A stretch of 26,711 nucleotides of DNA, from positions 1 through 26,711 of IMG/VR virus record IMGVR_UViG_3300010389_000102. One strand, 5' to 3'. Position numbers and translations under genes: made by a program. This DNA is from a virus. Positions 20,962 through 26,711 of the stretch are shown in pieces (position 1 is the stretch's first letter; each line of letters opens with the position of its first letter). The notes under the pieces were generated by a model that searched no databases, was not told the DNA's origin, and saw only the letters and a list, made by a program, of their open reading frames with translations.

Positions 20962-20999
20962 CGAGACCGCCGACCCGGGGGGAAGGGCCGACGGTCTCG
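20962..20999. terminator. Bidirectional hairpin terminator between convergent genes
   Basis: CGAGACCG (20962-20969) pairs with CGGTCTCG (20992-20999), extended by further pairs with mismatches (CGACCC to GGGCCG). It lies between the convergent ends at 20955 and 21037. A second hairpin, GACTGATC (21010-21017) with GATCAGTC (21035-21042), has a 17-nt purine-rich loop and would serve the minus-strand cassette. Confidence 0.6.
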
Positions 21000-21036
21000 T
21001 CTGTCTCGTGACTGATCCGAGAGGGGAAGGAGAAGA

Positions 21037-21237
21037 TCAGTCCGAGAGTTCTGCCTCGATCTCGTGGAGGCGTGACCGGAGCGACTGGTATCGGCTCCGG
21101 ACGCGAAGCAGGTCGTCGGCGGCGACGTCGAGTTCGGCGATGGATCGCGCCTGACGCGCCTGAATGTCGTCCTCCTCGTGGAGTAGCGCGACCATCAGGC
21201 GTTCGATGGTGCGCGCCTCCGACATCAGCGCGTTCAC
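21037..21237 (-). CDS. Small coiled-coil protein
   Basis: A 66-residue protein from GTG 21237 (GTGA overlap). It is helical throughout with heptads (RTIERLMVALLHEEDDIQARQARSIAELDVAADDLLRVRSRYQSLRSRLHEIEAEL), so it is probably a dimeric coiled coil. It is the last gene of the P5 cassette. The function is unknown. Confidence 0.7.
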   Translation of the reverse strand: MNALMSEARTIERLMVALLHEEDDIQARQARSIAELDVAADDLLRVRSRYQSLRSRLHEIEAELSD

Positions 21238-21557
21238 GACATCACCTCCGGCTCGGAGTAGAACTTGCGAGCCGCCCACTTCTCGGCGGCGTCGACCATC
21301 TCGGCGAAGGTGCCGTACCGGTAGCGACGCGACGACTTCGACTCACTCTGTGTCATCAGGAAATACAACGGGACTGTGGGTCGCGGGTCGACCGTGATGA
21401 GGCAGGTGTACCGGGCCGGGTGGCCGGTCTGATCGTCGAGGACGGGATTGCCGTTCTTGCTGACGACCGTGCCATTCCAGACTTTCCAAACCGTGCGGTT
21501 GCTGGACGTGTCGTCGGCGCGGAAGTCAACCGTGGCGCGAACCTTCCGGGCGCTCAT
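21234..21557 (-). CDS. Hypothetical beta-rich protein
   Basis: A 107-residue protein from ATG 21557 (ATGA overlap). The order of strands (KVRATVDFRADDTSSNRTVWKVWNGTVVSKNGNPVLDD, ARYTCLITVDPRPTVPLYFLM) followed by a helix (TFAEMVDAAEKWAARKF) suggests a compact domain. No known motif is seen. Confidence 0.7.
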   Translation of the reverse strand: MSARKVRATVDFRADDTSSNRTVWKVWNGTVVSKNGNPVLDDQTGHPARYTCLITVDPRPTVPLYFLMTQSESKSSRRYRYGTFAEMVDAAEKWAARKFYSEPEVMS

Positions 21558-21772
21558 GACGCGACCTCGATGATGAGCGCGCGAGCCGCCTCGACCTCGG
21601 CGGGGTCGTAGGCGTCGGGGAAGGAATCGCGGTACAGGGCCGCGGCGAGCGCCTGACGTTCGGCGATCATCGCCGAGGCGTCCTCGCCCGCGAGTATCGC
21701 GAAGCCGATCTCGCGAATCATCTGGCGATGGATCGCGTTCGCCGCGACTCGCATGGCAGGAGTGACGCTCAC
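21554..21772 (-). CDS. Hypothetical helical protein
   Basis: A 72-residue protein from GTG 21772 (GTGA overlap with the upstream gene). It is helical and Ala-rich (AMRVAANAIHRQMIREIGFAILAGEDASAMIAERQALAAALYRDSF), with an acidic end. No family is recognised. Translation coupling on both sides places it firmly in the P5 cassette. Confidence 0.65.
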   Translation of the reverse strand: MSVTPAMRVAANAIHRQMIREIGFAILAGEDASAMIAERQALAAALYRDSFPDAYDPAEVEAARALIIEVAS

Positions 21773-21960
21773 GATGCCACCTCCTCCCAGCGGACGAGGT
21801 GCGCGACACCGGAGTCCGTGACTCGGATGTGAGCGAGGCGGACGCCGACGTCCTCGAAGTCGACGTAGTAGCCGCCGCCCGCGACCATGCCGTCGGTCGC
21901 CGCCCAGTTCGCCTCGGCGTGCGAGCACGCCTCCGCGTAGGTGATGGATGGAACGCTCAT
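21769..21960 (-). CDS. Hypothetical protein, first gene of the P5 cassette
   Basis: A 63-residue protein from ATG 21960, with GAAAGGAG upstream in the P5 leader. It begins MSVPSITYAEACSHAEANW and continues with strands (GGGYYVDFEDVGVRLAHIRVTDSGVAHLVRW). It ends EEVAS; the P6-cassette protein at 24983 also begins MSVP and ends VAS, but no further similarity is obvious. Confidence 0.7.
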   Translation of the reverse strand: MSVPSITYAEACSHAEANWAATDGMVAGGGYYVDFEDVGVRLAHIRVTDSGVAHLVRWEEVAS

Positions 21961-21985
21961 GTGGGTCTCCTTTCGCTCGGTGATC

Positions 21986-22049
21986 TCTCCCACGTCCAAG
22001 ACCTTACTCCGACCGAACACCAATGTCAACACCTACTCGGAAATATTTC
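21986..22049 (-). promoter_or_regulatory. Promoter module P5 (minus strand)
   Basis: On the minus strand, TTGACA (22029-22024), 17 bp, TAAGGT (22006-22001), 7 nt and GTGGGAGA (21993-21986) lead to GAAAGGAG and ATG 21960. The palindrome GAAATATTTC (22040-22049) is centred 15-16 bp from the -35 edge. It matches P3 closely, including AGGTG before the -35. Confidence 0.85.
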
Positions 22050-22087
22050 GGATAGGGACCTCGGACGTTGGTCGGGACACGCTCTGC

Positions 22088-22093
22088 TACCCT
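22088..22093 (+). promoter_or_regulatory. -10 box for the prohead protease gene
   Basis: TACCCT is followed by 9 nt and ATG 22103, with no Shine-Dalgarno. It is divergent from P5, 51 nt away from the P5 palindrome edge by centre, but lacks the GTGGGAGA element. It is of the late type. Confidence 0.4.
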
Positions 22094-22102
22094 GCTTTCG
22101 AT

Positions 22103-23302
22103 ATGACTGCCGAGCATGAGGACGACACGATCGAGGCCGGATACGGCTACGAAATGAAGGACGACGACGAGTACGGCGACGGTCAGATCGACCCGCTCGA
22201 CGAACTGCTCGACGCCTACCAGTCGTTCGTGCGGATGGGCGCTGAGGAGATGGCGAACGAAACGATGACGCTGGTCCACGAACTTCAGTCGATCATGCTC
22301 GGCAAGGCGCGCGACGACTACTCGAAGGGTCACGGCATGGGCTACTCGAACCCGGTGTCGTGCCTGTCGCAGGCGTATCTCGGTCTCGTCATGTTCCCGG
22401 ATGCTCGGGAACTCGCCGGGAAGATTCTCGCGCTGATGGATCGCGCCGCTACTGCGATGATGCCGCCACAGGAGGGCGGAGGTGAGGAGGCCGACGATGG
22501 TGAGATGGCATCGGGTGACGGGATGGATCGCGCTGGCTATGGCGCAGGTGCTGGCGGTGATGGCGGTCGTCGTCGGGTTCGCCGCGAGGTCCGTGTGGAG
22601 GACGGCCAGTTCTGTGTCTACTCCGAGACCGGCAGGTCGTTCGGGTGTTATGCCTCGCGTGATGCCGCCGCTGAACGTCTCGCACAGATCGAATCGTTCT
22701 CCGAGTCGCTGATCTCCAAGTCGACACTCGCCGAGTTGGTCGACCAGCATGACCTCGCGCACCGGGTTCCGGTCGTGACCGCCGCGATCAAGACGGTTCA
22801 CGATCTGATCTCCGACGAGATCGAGGTCGTGTTCGAGATCGCCGAACCGTACAGCCTGTCGAACGACGAGAAACTTGCGATGCTGTCCAACCTCGAAGGT
22901 GGTCTCGTCGCAAAGGCGGCGGAGTACCGGTACACGCTCGGACCGGCGTACGTCCCGGACCGCGAGGACGCTCACGGCGAGTTCACCGACGCCGCGACAC
23001 TCCAGAAGGCGATGTGGGACTGGGTTCGCAAGGGCGACCGCACCATCTACCTTCAGCACTCCGACAAGGCCGCGGGCGAGATGGTCGAGATGATGACGCT
23101 CCCGTTTCCGCTTGAAGCCGAGTTGACTGTCCCCGGGCAGGGTGTCTCCAAGTTCACGTTCCCCGCGGAGACACCGTTCCTCGGTGTCGTGTGGGAGGAC
23201 TGGGCGTGGGACCTCGTCAAGACCGGCGAGTTGCGTGGCTACTCGATCGGCGGGACCGCGAAACGGGTCGAGGCCGACCTTCCGGTCGACGCGCTCGTCT
23301 GA
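22103..23302 (+). CDS. XkdF-type prohead protease
   Basis: A 399-residue protein from ATG 22103. Residues 275-390 match the XkdF-type phage protease region: a domain with KGDRTIYLQHSDKAAGEMVEM (His 319), then FLGVVWEDWAWDLVKTGELRGYSIGG (Ser 381). The N-terminal 120 residues are acidic and helical and may act in scaffolding. They are joined by a Gly-rich linker (122-157) to a segment (FCVYSETGRSFGCYASRDAAAERL, 170-193) often seen before such proteases. It would process the prohead. The major capsid gene expected nearby is not in the window. Confidence 0.75.
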   Translation: MTAEHEDDTIEAGYGYEMKDDDEYGDGQIDPLDELLDAYQSFVRMGAEEMANETMTLVHELQSIMLGKARDDYSKGHGMGYSNPVSCLSQAYLGLVMFPDARELAGKILALMDRAATAMMPPQEGGGEEADDGEMASGDGMDRAGYGAGAGGDGGRRRVRREVRVEDGQFCVYSETGRSFGCYASRDAAAERLAQIESFSESLISKSTLAELVDQHDLAHRVPVVTAAIKTVHDLISDEIEVVFEIAEPYSLSNDEKLAMLSNLEGGLVAKAAEYRYTLGPAYVPDREDAHGEFTDAATLQKAMWDWVRKGDRTIYLQHSDKAAGEMVEMMTLPFPLEAELTVPGQGVSKFTFPAETPFLGVVWEDWAWDLVKTGELRGYSIGGTAKRVEADLPVDALV

Positions 23303-23303
23303 G

Positions 23304-23693
23304 TCAGCGTACCGTCCACAGTCGCGCCGACCGTCCCGAGGTGTTGACCGCTTCGGCGTGATTCCCGTCAGCGTCGAGGTGCGCGACAATCAGGTCATGC
23401 TGTTCGCGGAGGGTGCGGATCGCGCGGCGCGCTTGTTCGTGCCGTCCGTAGATTCCCATCTGGACCAGCGCGTCGGCGAGTTGGTCGTCGGTCAACGGAC
23501 CCGCCAGCCGCAGGTAGGCGAGAATCTGTGCGTGTCGTTCGTCGAGATCGTGCGACAGGGACGCGGCGGCTCGATGCGACGTCGACGGGTCGCTCCGGCG
23601 CGCCAACCCGAATGAGTCGCCGACCGTAGGTGCCGGAGTTCCACGCGGGATCGGAGCGAACTGTGGCTGATCGAACAGGGACGGGTCACTCAT
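23304..23693 (-). CDS. Winged-helix-like DNA-binding protein
   Basis: A 129-residue protein from ATG 23693. After a disordered Pro-rich start (DPSLFDQPQFAPIPRGTPAPT) comes RHAQILAYLRLAGPLTDDQLADALVQMGIYGRHEQARRAIRTLREQHDLIVAH, the pattern of a winged helix: helix, LTDDQLAD helix-turn-helix, recognition helix, then strands. It is a likely transcription regulator. It is the last gene of the P6 cassette and ends 1 bp from the convergent protease gene. Confidence 0.65.
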   Translation of the reverse strand: MSDPSLFDQPQFAPIPRGTPAPTVGDSFGLARRSDPSTSHRAAASLSHDLDERHAQILAYLRLAGPLTDDQLADALVQMGIYGRHEQARRAIRTLREQHDLIVAHLDADGNHAEAVNTSGRSARLWTVR

Positions 23694-23983
23694 CGCACCA
23701 CCTGATACTTCGTGAGTTCCGGATTCCACCGGATCGGGATCGGTTCGTGTTTCGGTGCGTCATGTCCGCGACGCAGTCGGCGACGGTCGCCCGGTGTCGT
23801 GCCACCGTAGATTCCGAACCGGTCGACGTTCGCTGAGGTTTCTAACGCGAACTCCAAGCAGTCGGCCCGGACCGGACAACGGTCGCAGTAGGCGAGCGCG
23901 GCACGTTCGCCGGAGGTGGTCTCCGGGAAGAAGATGGTCGGTTCGACACCGCGGCACGCGGCATACTGTCGCCAGTCACTCAT
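23690..23983 (-). CDS. Second WhiB-family iron-sulfur protein
   Basis: A 97-residue protein from ATG 23983. Cys 10, 33, 36 and 42 give C-x22-C-x2-C-x5-C, followed by GIYGG (57-61) and a basic segment (DRRRLRRGH). The C-terminal tail (EPIPIRWNPELTKYQVVR) is not present in the WhiB at 8591. It is probably able to bind the host primary sigma factor like other WhiB proteins. It lies in a coupled cassette next to a winged-helix protein, so the cassette is partly regulatory. Confidence 0.85.
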   Translation of the reverse strand: MSDWRQYAACRGVEPTIFFPETTSGERAALAYCDRCPVRADCLEFALETSANVDRFGIYGGTTPGDRRRLRRGHDAPKHEPIPIRWNPELTKYQVVR

Positions 23984-24275
23984 CACGCTCGCGCCCCTTC
24001 TTCGGATGCTTGTCGCCGACGTAGATGCGTCCGACCGGCGGCCAGACTGGTGGTCCGTCCGGTCTGTCCTGAAACCCTTGCCAGTCGGGGGATTCCTCCG
24101 GTGCGTTCTCAAACTTCCGCCACGGTCCGCGCTCGAACAGTCGATACTGGTATCCCTTCCGGGAGTTCACCGTCTCAACTGAACGCGCGCCCCACGACTC
24201 GGCGCACAGGTCACAGAGCCGACCTTCGTAGTTGACGTACCGGATCGCGCATTGGAAACAGCCGTGCCACGCCAT
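23976..24275 (-). CDS. Zinc-ribbon-like hypothetical protein
   Basis: A 99-residue protein from ATG 24275 (TGATG with the upstream gene). CFQC and CDLC near the N-terminus form a zinc knuckle. The remainder is rich in Arg, Trp, Pro (PEESPDWQGFQDRPDGPPVWPP) and ends KHPKKGRERDE. Its 3' end overlaps the WhiB start by 8 nt. The function is unknown. Confidence 0.65.
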   Translation of the reverse strand: MAWHGCFQCAIRYVNYEGRLCDLCAESWGARSVETVNSRKGYQYRLFERGPWRKFENAPEESPDWQGFQDRPDGPPVWPPVGRIYVGDKHPKKGRERDE

Positions 24276-24436
24276 CAGCGGGTCTCCGGCAGGCAGATGA
24301 AGTCCTCGGCGCAGGCGTCGACGCCGACCCAGTTGAGCAGGGCGACGATCGCGAGACCGGCGAGGCCGACGAGGATCGCGGAGACGACTGTCCGTCGGAC
24401 GACGTACCGCCACTCGGGGAGACGTTCGCCGCTCAT
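24275..24436 (-). CDS. Small single-pass membrane protein
   Basis: A 53-residue protein from ATG 24436 (ATGA overlap). A basic N-terminus (GERLPEWRYVVRR) precedes one hydrophobic helix (about residues 17-38, VVSAILVGLAGLAIVALLNWV). A short tail with two cysteines (DACAEDFICLPE) follows, probably outside the cytoplasm. Small phage membrane proteins of this type are often linked to superinfection exclusion or lysis control, which cannot be decided here. Confidence 0.65.
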   Translation of the reverse strand: MSGERLPEWRYVVRRTVVSAILVGLAGLAIVALLNWVGVDACAEDFICLPETR

Positions 24437-24609
24437 GACGCCACCGCCCTCTTGTCGGCGAGACAGCGAGGGCAATAGTCCTCGACCCCGATCCTCCTCC
24501 AACCGCCGTCAGCGAGGTCCCGTCGGATGGACAGGGCCGAGACATGCCAGTCGCTGTGTGCCTCGTCGCATCCGTCGCAACGGACCTCCGTAAGCCGGTA
24601 AGCGCTCAT
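24433..24609 (-). CDS. Zinc-ribbon-like protein, paralog of the 6163 gene
   Basis: A 58-residue protein from ATG 24609 (TGATG overlap). It begins SAYRLTEVRCDGCDEAH, then SALSIRRDLADGGW and VEDYCPRCLADKR. The Cys pairs and the IRRxLxDxGW helix align with the plus-strand protein at 6163-6381. That copy has an extra C-terminal helix. Two copies in different cassettes of one phage suggest duplication or independent acquisition. Confidence 0.7.
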   Translation of the reverse strand: MSAYRLTEVRCDGCDEAHSDWHVSALSIRRDLADGGWRRIGVEDYCPRCLADKRAVAS

Positions 24610-24986
24610 CAGTTCTCCTCCTTGTGGCACGCCAGCACAACCCACGCGCAGGCGTAGTGGTAGACAGTCGAGTGAATCTCCCAGTCGTCCGGGATGGCGG
24701 CGGCGGCGAGTTCGTGCGCCTCCTTCTCGGTGATCAATCCGTCTCCGATCCAGACGTTCCCGACCTTGTCGGAGTTCTTCCGGAAGGTGACCTCGGTAGA
24801 AGAGATCACCTCCCACCCACTCTGGCTACCGTCGGTGTATTCGATCGAATACGGCGCTTCGACGTCACGCAACTTGTAAGGATTCCACGGGTTGTCGCTC
24901 ACGCCGATGACGACGAGGGTCCAGCCGGGGTTCGCCATGTCGCGGTAGCGGACGACGTCGCCGACCTGCCAGCGTGCGGCGCTCAT
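24609..24986 (-). CDS. Hypothetical protein with barrel-like N-terminus
   Basis: A 125-residue protein from ATG 24986 (ATGA overlap). It opens with WQVGDVVRYRDMANPGWTLVVIGVS, which looks like an SH3-like barrel. A second segment has DKVGNVWIGDGLITEKEAHELAAAAIPDDWE and a hydrophobic strand (YACAWVVLAC). No known motif is seen. Confidence 0.65.
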   Translation of the reverse strand: MSAARWQVGDVVRYRDMANPGWTLVVIGVSDNPWNPYKLRDVEAPYSIEYTDGSQSGWEVISSTEVTFRKNSDKVGNVWIGDGLITEKEAHELAAAAIPDDWEIHSTVYHYACAWVVLACHKEEN

Positions 24987-25231
24987 GACGCGACCGCCAC
25001 GAGGTCGATCGCGACGTAGGTGCCGATGTCGTCGACCGCGTATTTCCCGCTCGTCGCCTCATATCCGAACATCGCGGCGTACTCGATCGCGGCAGGCTCG
25101 GTGGTGTAGGCGATCTTCGGGCCGACAAGCCGTTCACCCGGCGCGCGGCTGTCGTCGTAGATTCGGACAGCCCAGCCGAGTTCGGTGTCAGGGAGAATGA
25201 TGATCATCGCGTTGCTGGTCGGGACGCTCAT
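24983..25231 (-). CDS. Hypothetical protein of the P6 cassette
   Basis: An 82-residue protein from ATG 25231 (TGATG overlap). It begins MSVPTSNAMIIILPDTELGWAVR and includes TEPAAIEYAAMFGYEATSG. It reads as mixed strands and one helix. Family unknown. Confidence 0.65.
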   Translation of the reverse strand: MSVPTSNAMIIILPDTELGWAVRIYDDSRAPGERLVGPKIAYTTEPAAIEYAAMFGYEATSGKYAVDDIGTYVAIDLVAVAS

Positions 25232-25437
25232 CACTTCACCTCCTGAGTCTTAGCGGCGATCCAGCGAATCCCATGTCCCGAGGACACAAACTCGCGATTC
25301 ACTGCTGGCGTGCCGACGTCGGCGGGAATCGTTTGAGCGATCCAGCCGTTAGCGCTCCGGATCAAGTGTCCGGCTCGTTGGCCGTTGACCATAACTCCGA
25401 TGAAGTCTGGTCCGATCTGAATGGACTTGGTGCTCAT
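25231..25437 (-). CDS. Hypothetical protein, first gene of the P6 cassette
   Basis: A 68-residue protein from ATG 25437, with GAGAGGAG upstream. The sequence is strand-rich (KSIQIGPDFIGVMVNGQRAGHLIRSANGWIAQTIPADVG, then REFVSSGHGIRWIAAKTQEVK). No family is recognised. It heads an eight-gene minus-strand series that runs to 23304 with overlaps at every junction. Confidence 0.7.
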   Translation of the reverse strand: MSTKSIQIGPDFIGVMVNGQRAGHLIRSANGWIAQTIPADVGTPAVNREFVSSGHGIRWIAAKTQEVK

Positions 25438-25462
25438 GTGGGTCTCCTCTCGTTTGTTGGTA

Positions 25463-25532
25463 TTTCCCACTAGCACCAGTATCCCGTCTACGGACGGATA
25501 GGTCAACACTCAATCCAACTTGATTCGATCAA
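25463..25532 (-). promoter_or_regulatory. Promoter module P6 (minus strand), variant
   Basis: On the minus strand, TTGACC (25506-25501), 17 bp, GATACT (25483-25478), 7 nt and GTGGGAAA (25470-25463) precede GAGAGGAG and ATG 25437. The usual GGAAATATTTCC-type palindrome is missing. A different one, TTGAT-TCG-ATCAA (25520-25532), sits 20 bp from the -35 edge. P6 therefore keeps the 5' end element but has its own -10 and operator-like site. Confidence 0.75.
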
Positions 25533-25590
25533 CGTTTCATGCGGGTTTCACGGCGGGTGTGATACCGTGCTCGCAGACGGGAGGACAGAC

Positions 25591-25866
25591 ATGGCGCTAG
25601 CAGACAGACTCGAGACCGAGATGAAACCGTTCGCGAGAGGTTGCGTGATCGGGCGACTGCTCGACACGTTGCCTGATCGTGACAGCGAAGCGCTCCAGCG
25701 AGCAATCGAAAGTGTGCGAACGGCGCACGACGAAGGCATCCATCCTCAGGCGCGAGCCGGAATCACCGCGACCGCCATCCAACGAGCGCTCGACGCCGAG
25801 GGCCACAAGATGACCGCCTACACCGTTCAGACTCATGTGTACGGGAGATGCGGATGCGGAAGGTGA
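25591..25866 (+). CDS. Small regulator-like protein with Cys tail
   Basis: A 91-residue protein from ATG 25591, with GGGAGG at 25579-25584. It is helical, and the end (GITATAIQRALDAEGHKMTAYTVQTHVYGRCGCGR) is a helix-turn-helix-like pattern that occurs in small phage proteins: TAIxxAL..EGH..TxYTV..H plus CxCGR. It probably binds DNA. Its promoter lies in the divergent region with P6 but is not obvious (GATACC near 25561 is a -10 candidate). Confidence 0.65.
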   Translation: MALADRLETEMKPFARGCVIGRLLDTLPDRDSEALQRAIESVRTAHDEGIHPQARAGITATAIQRALDAEGHKMTAYTVQTHVYGRCGCGR

Positions 25867-26048
25867 CTACTCGAACAACGAACGTGTCTTCAGGACCATC
25901 GAAAGTGTTGTTCGTTGGCTCGTCCGGCGCGAGGTTCACTTGCGACTGCGGCAGGTCAATCCGTCGCGGGATGCTCGTCGCTACTCCCGACGGAGGGCTG
26001 GTCTGTTGTGTGTCGTGTATCCCGAAACCGCCAGAGGATGACGAATGA
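25854..26048 (+). CDS. Small Cys-rich protein
   Basis: The start is ATG 25854 (GGGAG 9 nt upstream), with ATG 25848 as an alternative. It overlaps the previous gene by 13 nt. After a Thr/Ser-rich start comes ARFTCDCGRSIRRGMLVATPDGGLVCCVSCIP, two Cys pairs fitting a zinc ribbon. It ends with PKPPEDDE and overlaps the phosphoesterase start as ATGA. Confidence 0.65.
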   Translation: MRKVTTRTTNVSSGPSKVLFVGSSGARFTCDCGRSIRRGMLVATPDGGLVCCVSCIPKPPEDDE

Positions 26049-26711
26049 GTCTCGCCGACCGAATCGTTGACGAAGCGACCCGTACGCCCGGCGCACGCCG
26101 CGAAGCGCTCGGCAAGATCGCCGACCTGCTCGAGCGCAATGGGATCGACCTCGACGAGGTGGGGCAGGTCAAGCGCGTCTCGCTGTATCAGTCGCTGACG
26201 AAGAATGAGGACGGCGAAGCAGAGATTCACGACCTGACCGCGGTCCAACTCTCACCGAAGTGGGAGACCGGACCGGAGTGGCCGGTGATCCAGCCGGGAC
26301 CATCGGTCAAACTGCCGACACGGAAACCACGCGCCGAGAAGAAGTCGGACTGGTCGACGGCGGTTGTCCTGCCGGACATTCAGGCCGGTTACTTTCGGCT
26401 CGCCGACGACAGCCTCGAAGCAACCCATGACGAGACCGCGATCGAGACCGCGCTCGCAATCACCCGCGACGCCCGACCGGACGTCGTGGTGCTGGTAGGC
26501 GACAACCTTGATCTCCCGGAGTTCGGCAAGTACCTGACCACTGCTCCGTATCAACGGACGACGCAGGCGACTATCGACTGGGCGACCGTCTTCGCCGCCC
26601 GTCTCCGGGACGCTGTCGGACCGGACTGCCGCATCGTGTGGATCGCCGGTAACCATGAGGAACGTCTCCCGCGCTCGATCGCGACGAACGCCGCCGCCGC
26701 GTTCGGCCTCC
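26045..26711 (+). CDS. Calcineurin-like metallophosphoesterase (3' end outside window)
   Basis: 222 codons are visible from ATG 26045. An N-terminal helical part (DRIVDEATRTPGARREALGKIADLLERNG) resembles a winged-helix-like segment often fused to phage phosphoesterases. The catalytic fold begins near residue 108 with VVLPDIQAGY, continues with VVVLVGDNLDLPEF (GD-x-x-D) and WIAGNHEERLP (GNHE). These are metal-ligand motifs one to three. The first motif has D-x-Q in place of the usual D-x-H. It may act on phosphodiesters or DNA. The gene runs off the window. Confidence 0.85.
   Translation, partial: MSLADRIVDEATRTPGARREALGKIADLLERNGIDLDEVGQVKRVSLYQSLTKNEDGEAEIHDLTAVQLSPKWETGPEWPVIQPGPSVKLPTRKPRAEKKSDWSTAVVLPDIQAGYFRLADDSLEATHDETAIETALAITRDARPDVVVLVGDNLDLPEFGKYLTTAPYQRTTQATIDWATVFAARLRDAVGPDCRIVWIAGNHEERLPRSIATNAAAAFGL

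Noticed and set aside
22004-23389. Long minus-strand open frame (about 460 codons)
   Set aside because: It lies antisense to the XkdF-type protease gene, has no ribosome site, and is an expected by-product of GC-rich codon usage. The protease frame has clear family motifs.
1-26711. Temperate lifestyle genes (integrase, repressor, excisionase)
   Set aside because: None was recognised. The DNA-binding proteins found are a sigma4-like, a ribbon-helix-helix, a winged-helix and WhiB type, which do not by themselves indicate lysogeny. The window is incomplete, so lifestyle is left open.

Overview
The window looks like part of the genome of a tailed phage (Caudoviricetes) of an actinobacterium. The grounds are the GC-rich sequence, frequent GTG starts, many -10-like boxes 6-9 nt before start codons (leaderless style), two WhiB-type Fe-S proteins (a family confined to actinobacteria and their phages), and a head module with terminase, Mu gp29-like portal, MuF head protein and XkdF-type protease. 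No integrase or repressor was recognised. No major capsid or tail gene was recognised either, apart from a possible structural C-terminus at the left edge.

Layout. 1-975: end of a probable structural gene, then small membrane proteins that look like a holin/lysis cassette and a Cys-rich protein. 1000-3096: an operon of five small unknown proteins, then a RecT-like annealing protein. 3097-5310: replication and recombination block with a structured leader and a 16-codon leader ORF, a replication initiator whose coding sequence contains tandem 12-bp iterons, a probable helicase-loader-like protein, an HNH nuclease and a RusA-like resolvase. 5320-8501: a second early operon of eleven small genes, including a sigma-70 region-4-like regulator and a ribbon-helix-helix protein. 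8514-8590: an unusual 77-nt RNA resembling the tRNA-like domain of tmRNA. 8591-8842 (minus): WhiB. 8914-12315: ParB-like protein, TET-associated-type glycosyltransferase, small and large terminase. 14544-20955: portal, a 1222-residue MuF protein carrying two tandem zeta-toxin-like kinase domains, and further head-region genes. 22103-23302: XkdF-type prohead protease. 25591-26711: small regulator, Cys-rich protein and a calcineurin-like phosphoesterase cut by the window edge.

The late genes are interrupted by short accessory cassettes: 12321-13690 on minus with a divergent plus pair at 13849-14279, 21037-21960 on minus, and 23304-25437 on minus. These cassettes and the two early operons share one promoter module. 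It is TTGnnn-N17-TAAGnT, then exactly 7 nt, then GTGGGAGA (the predicted transcript 5' end), then a GAGGAG-type Shine-Dalgarno. In five of six copies an AT-rich palindrome is centred 15-16 bp from the outer edge of the -35 box. Late genes instead tend to have TAnnnT 6-9 nt before the start codon. I infer an early/accessory regulon separate from the late transcription class, possibly controlled by the sigma4-like protein or the WhiB proteins.

Most notable: the anticodon-less alanine-type tmRNA-like RNA, the shared promoter/operator/5'-end module, the MuF protein with two kinase domains, the ParB plus glycosyltransferase pair that hints at modified DNA, and the origin-like iterons inside the initiator gene.
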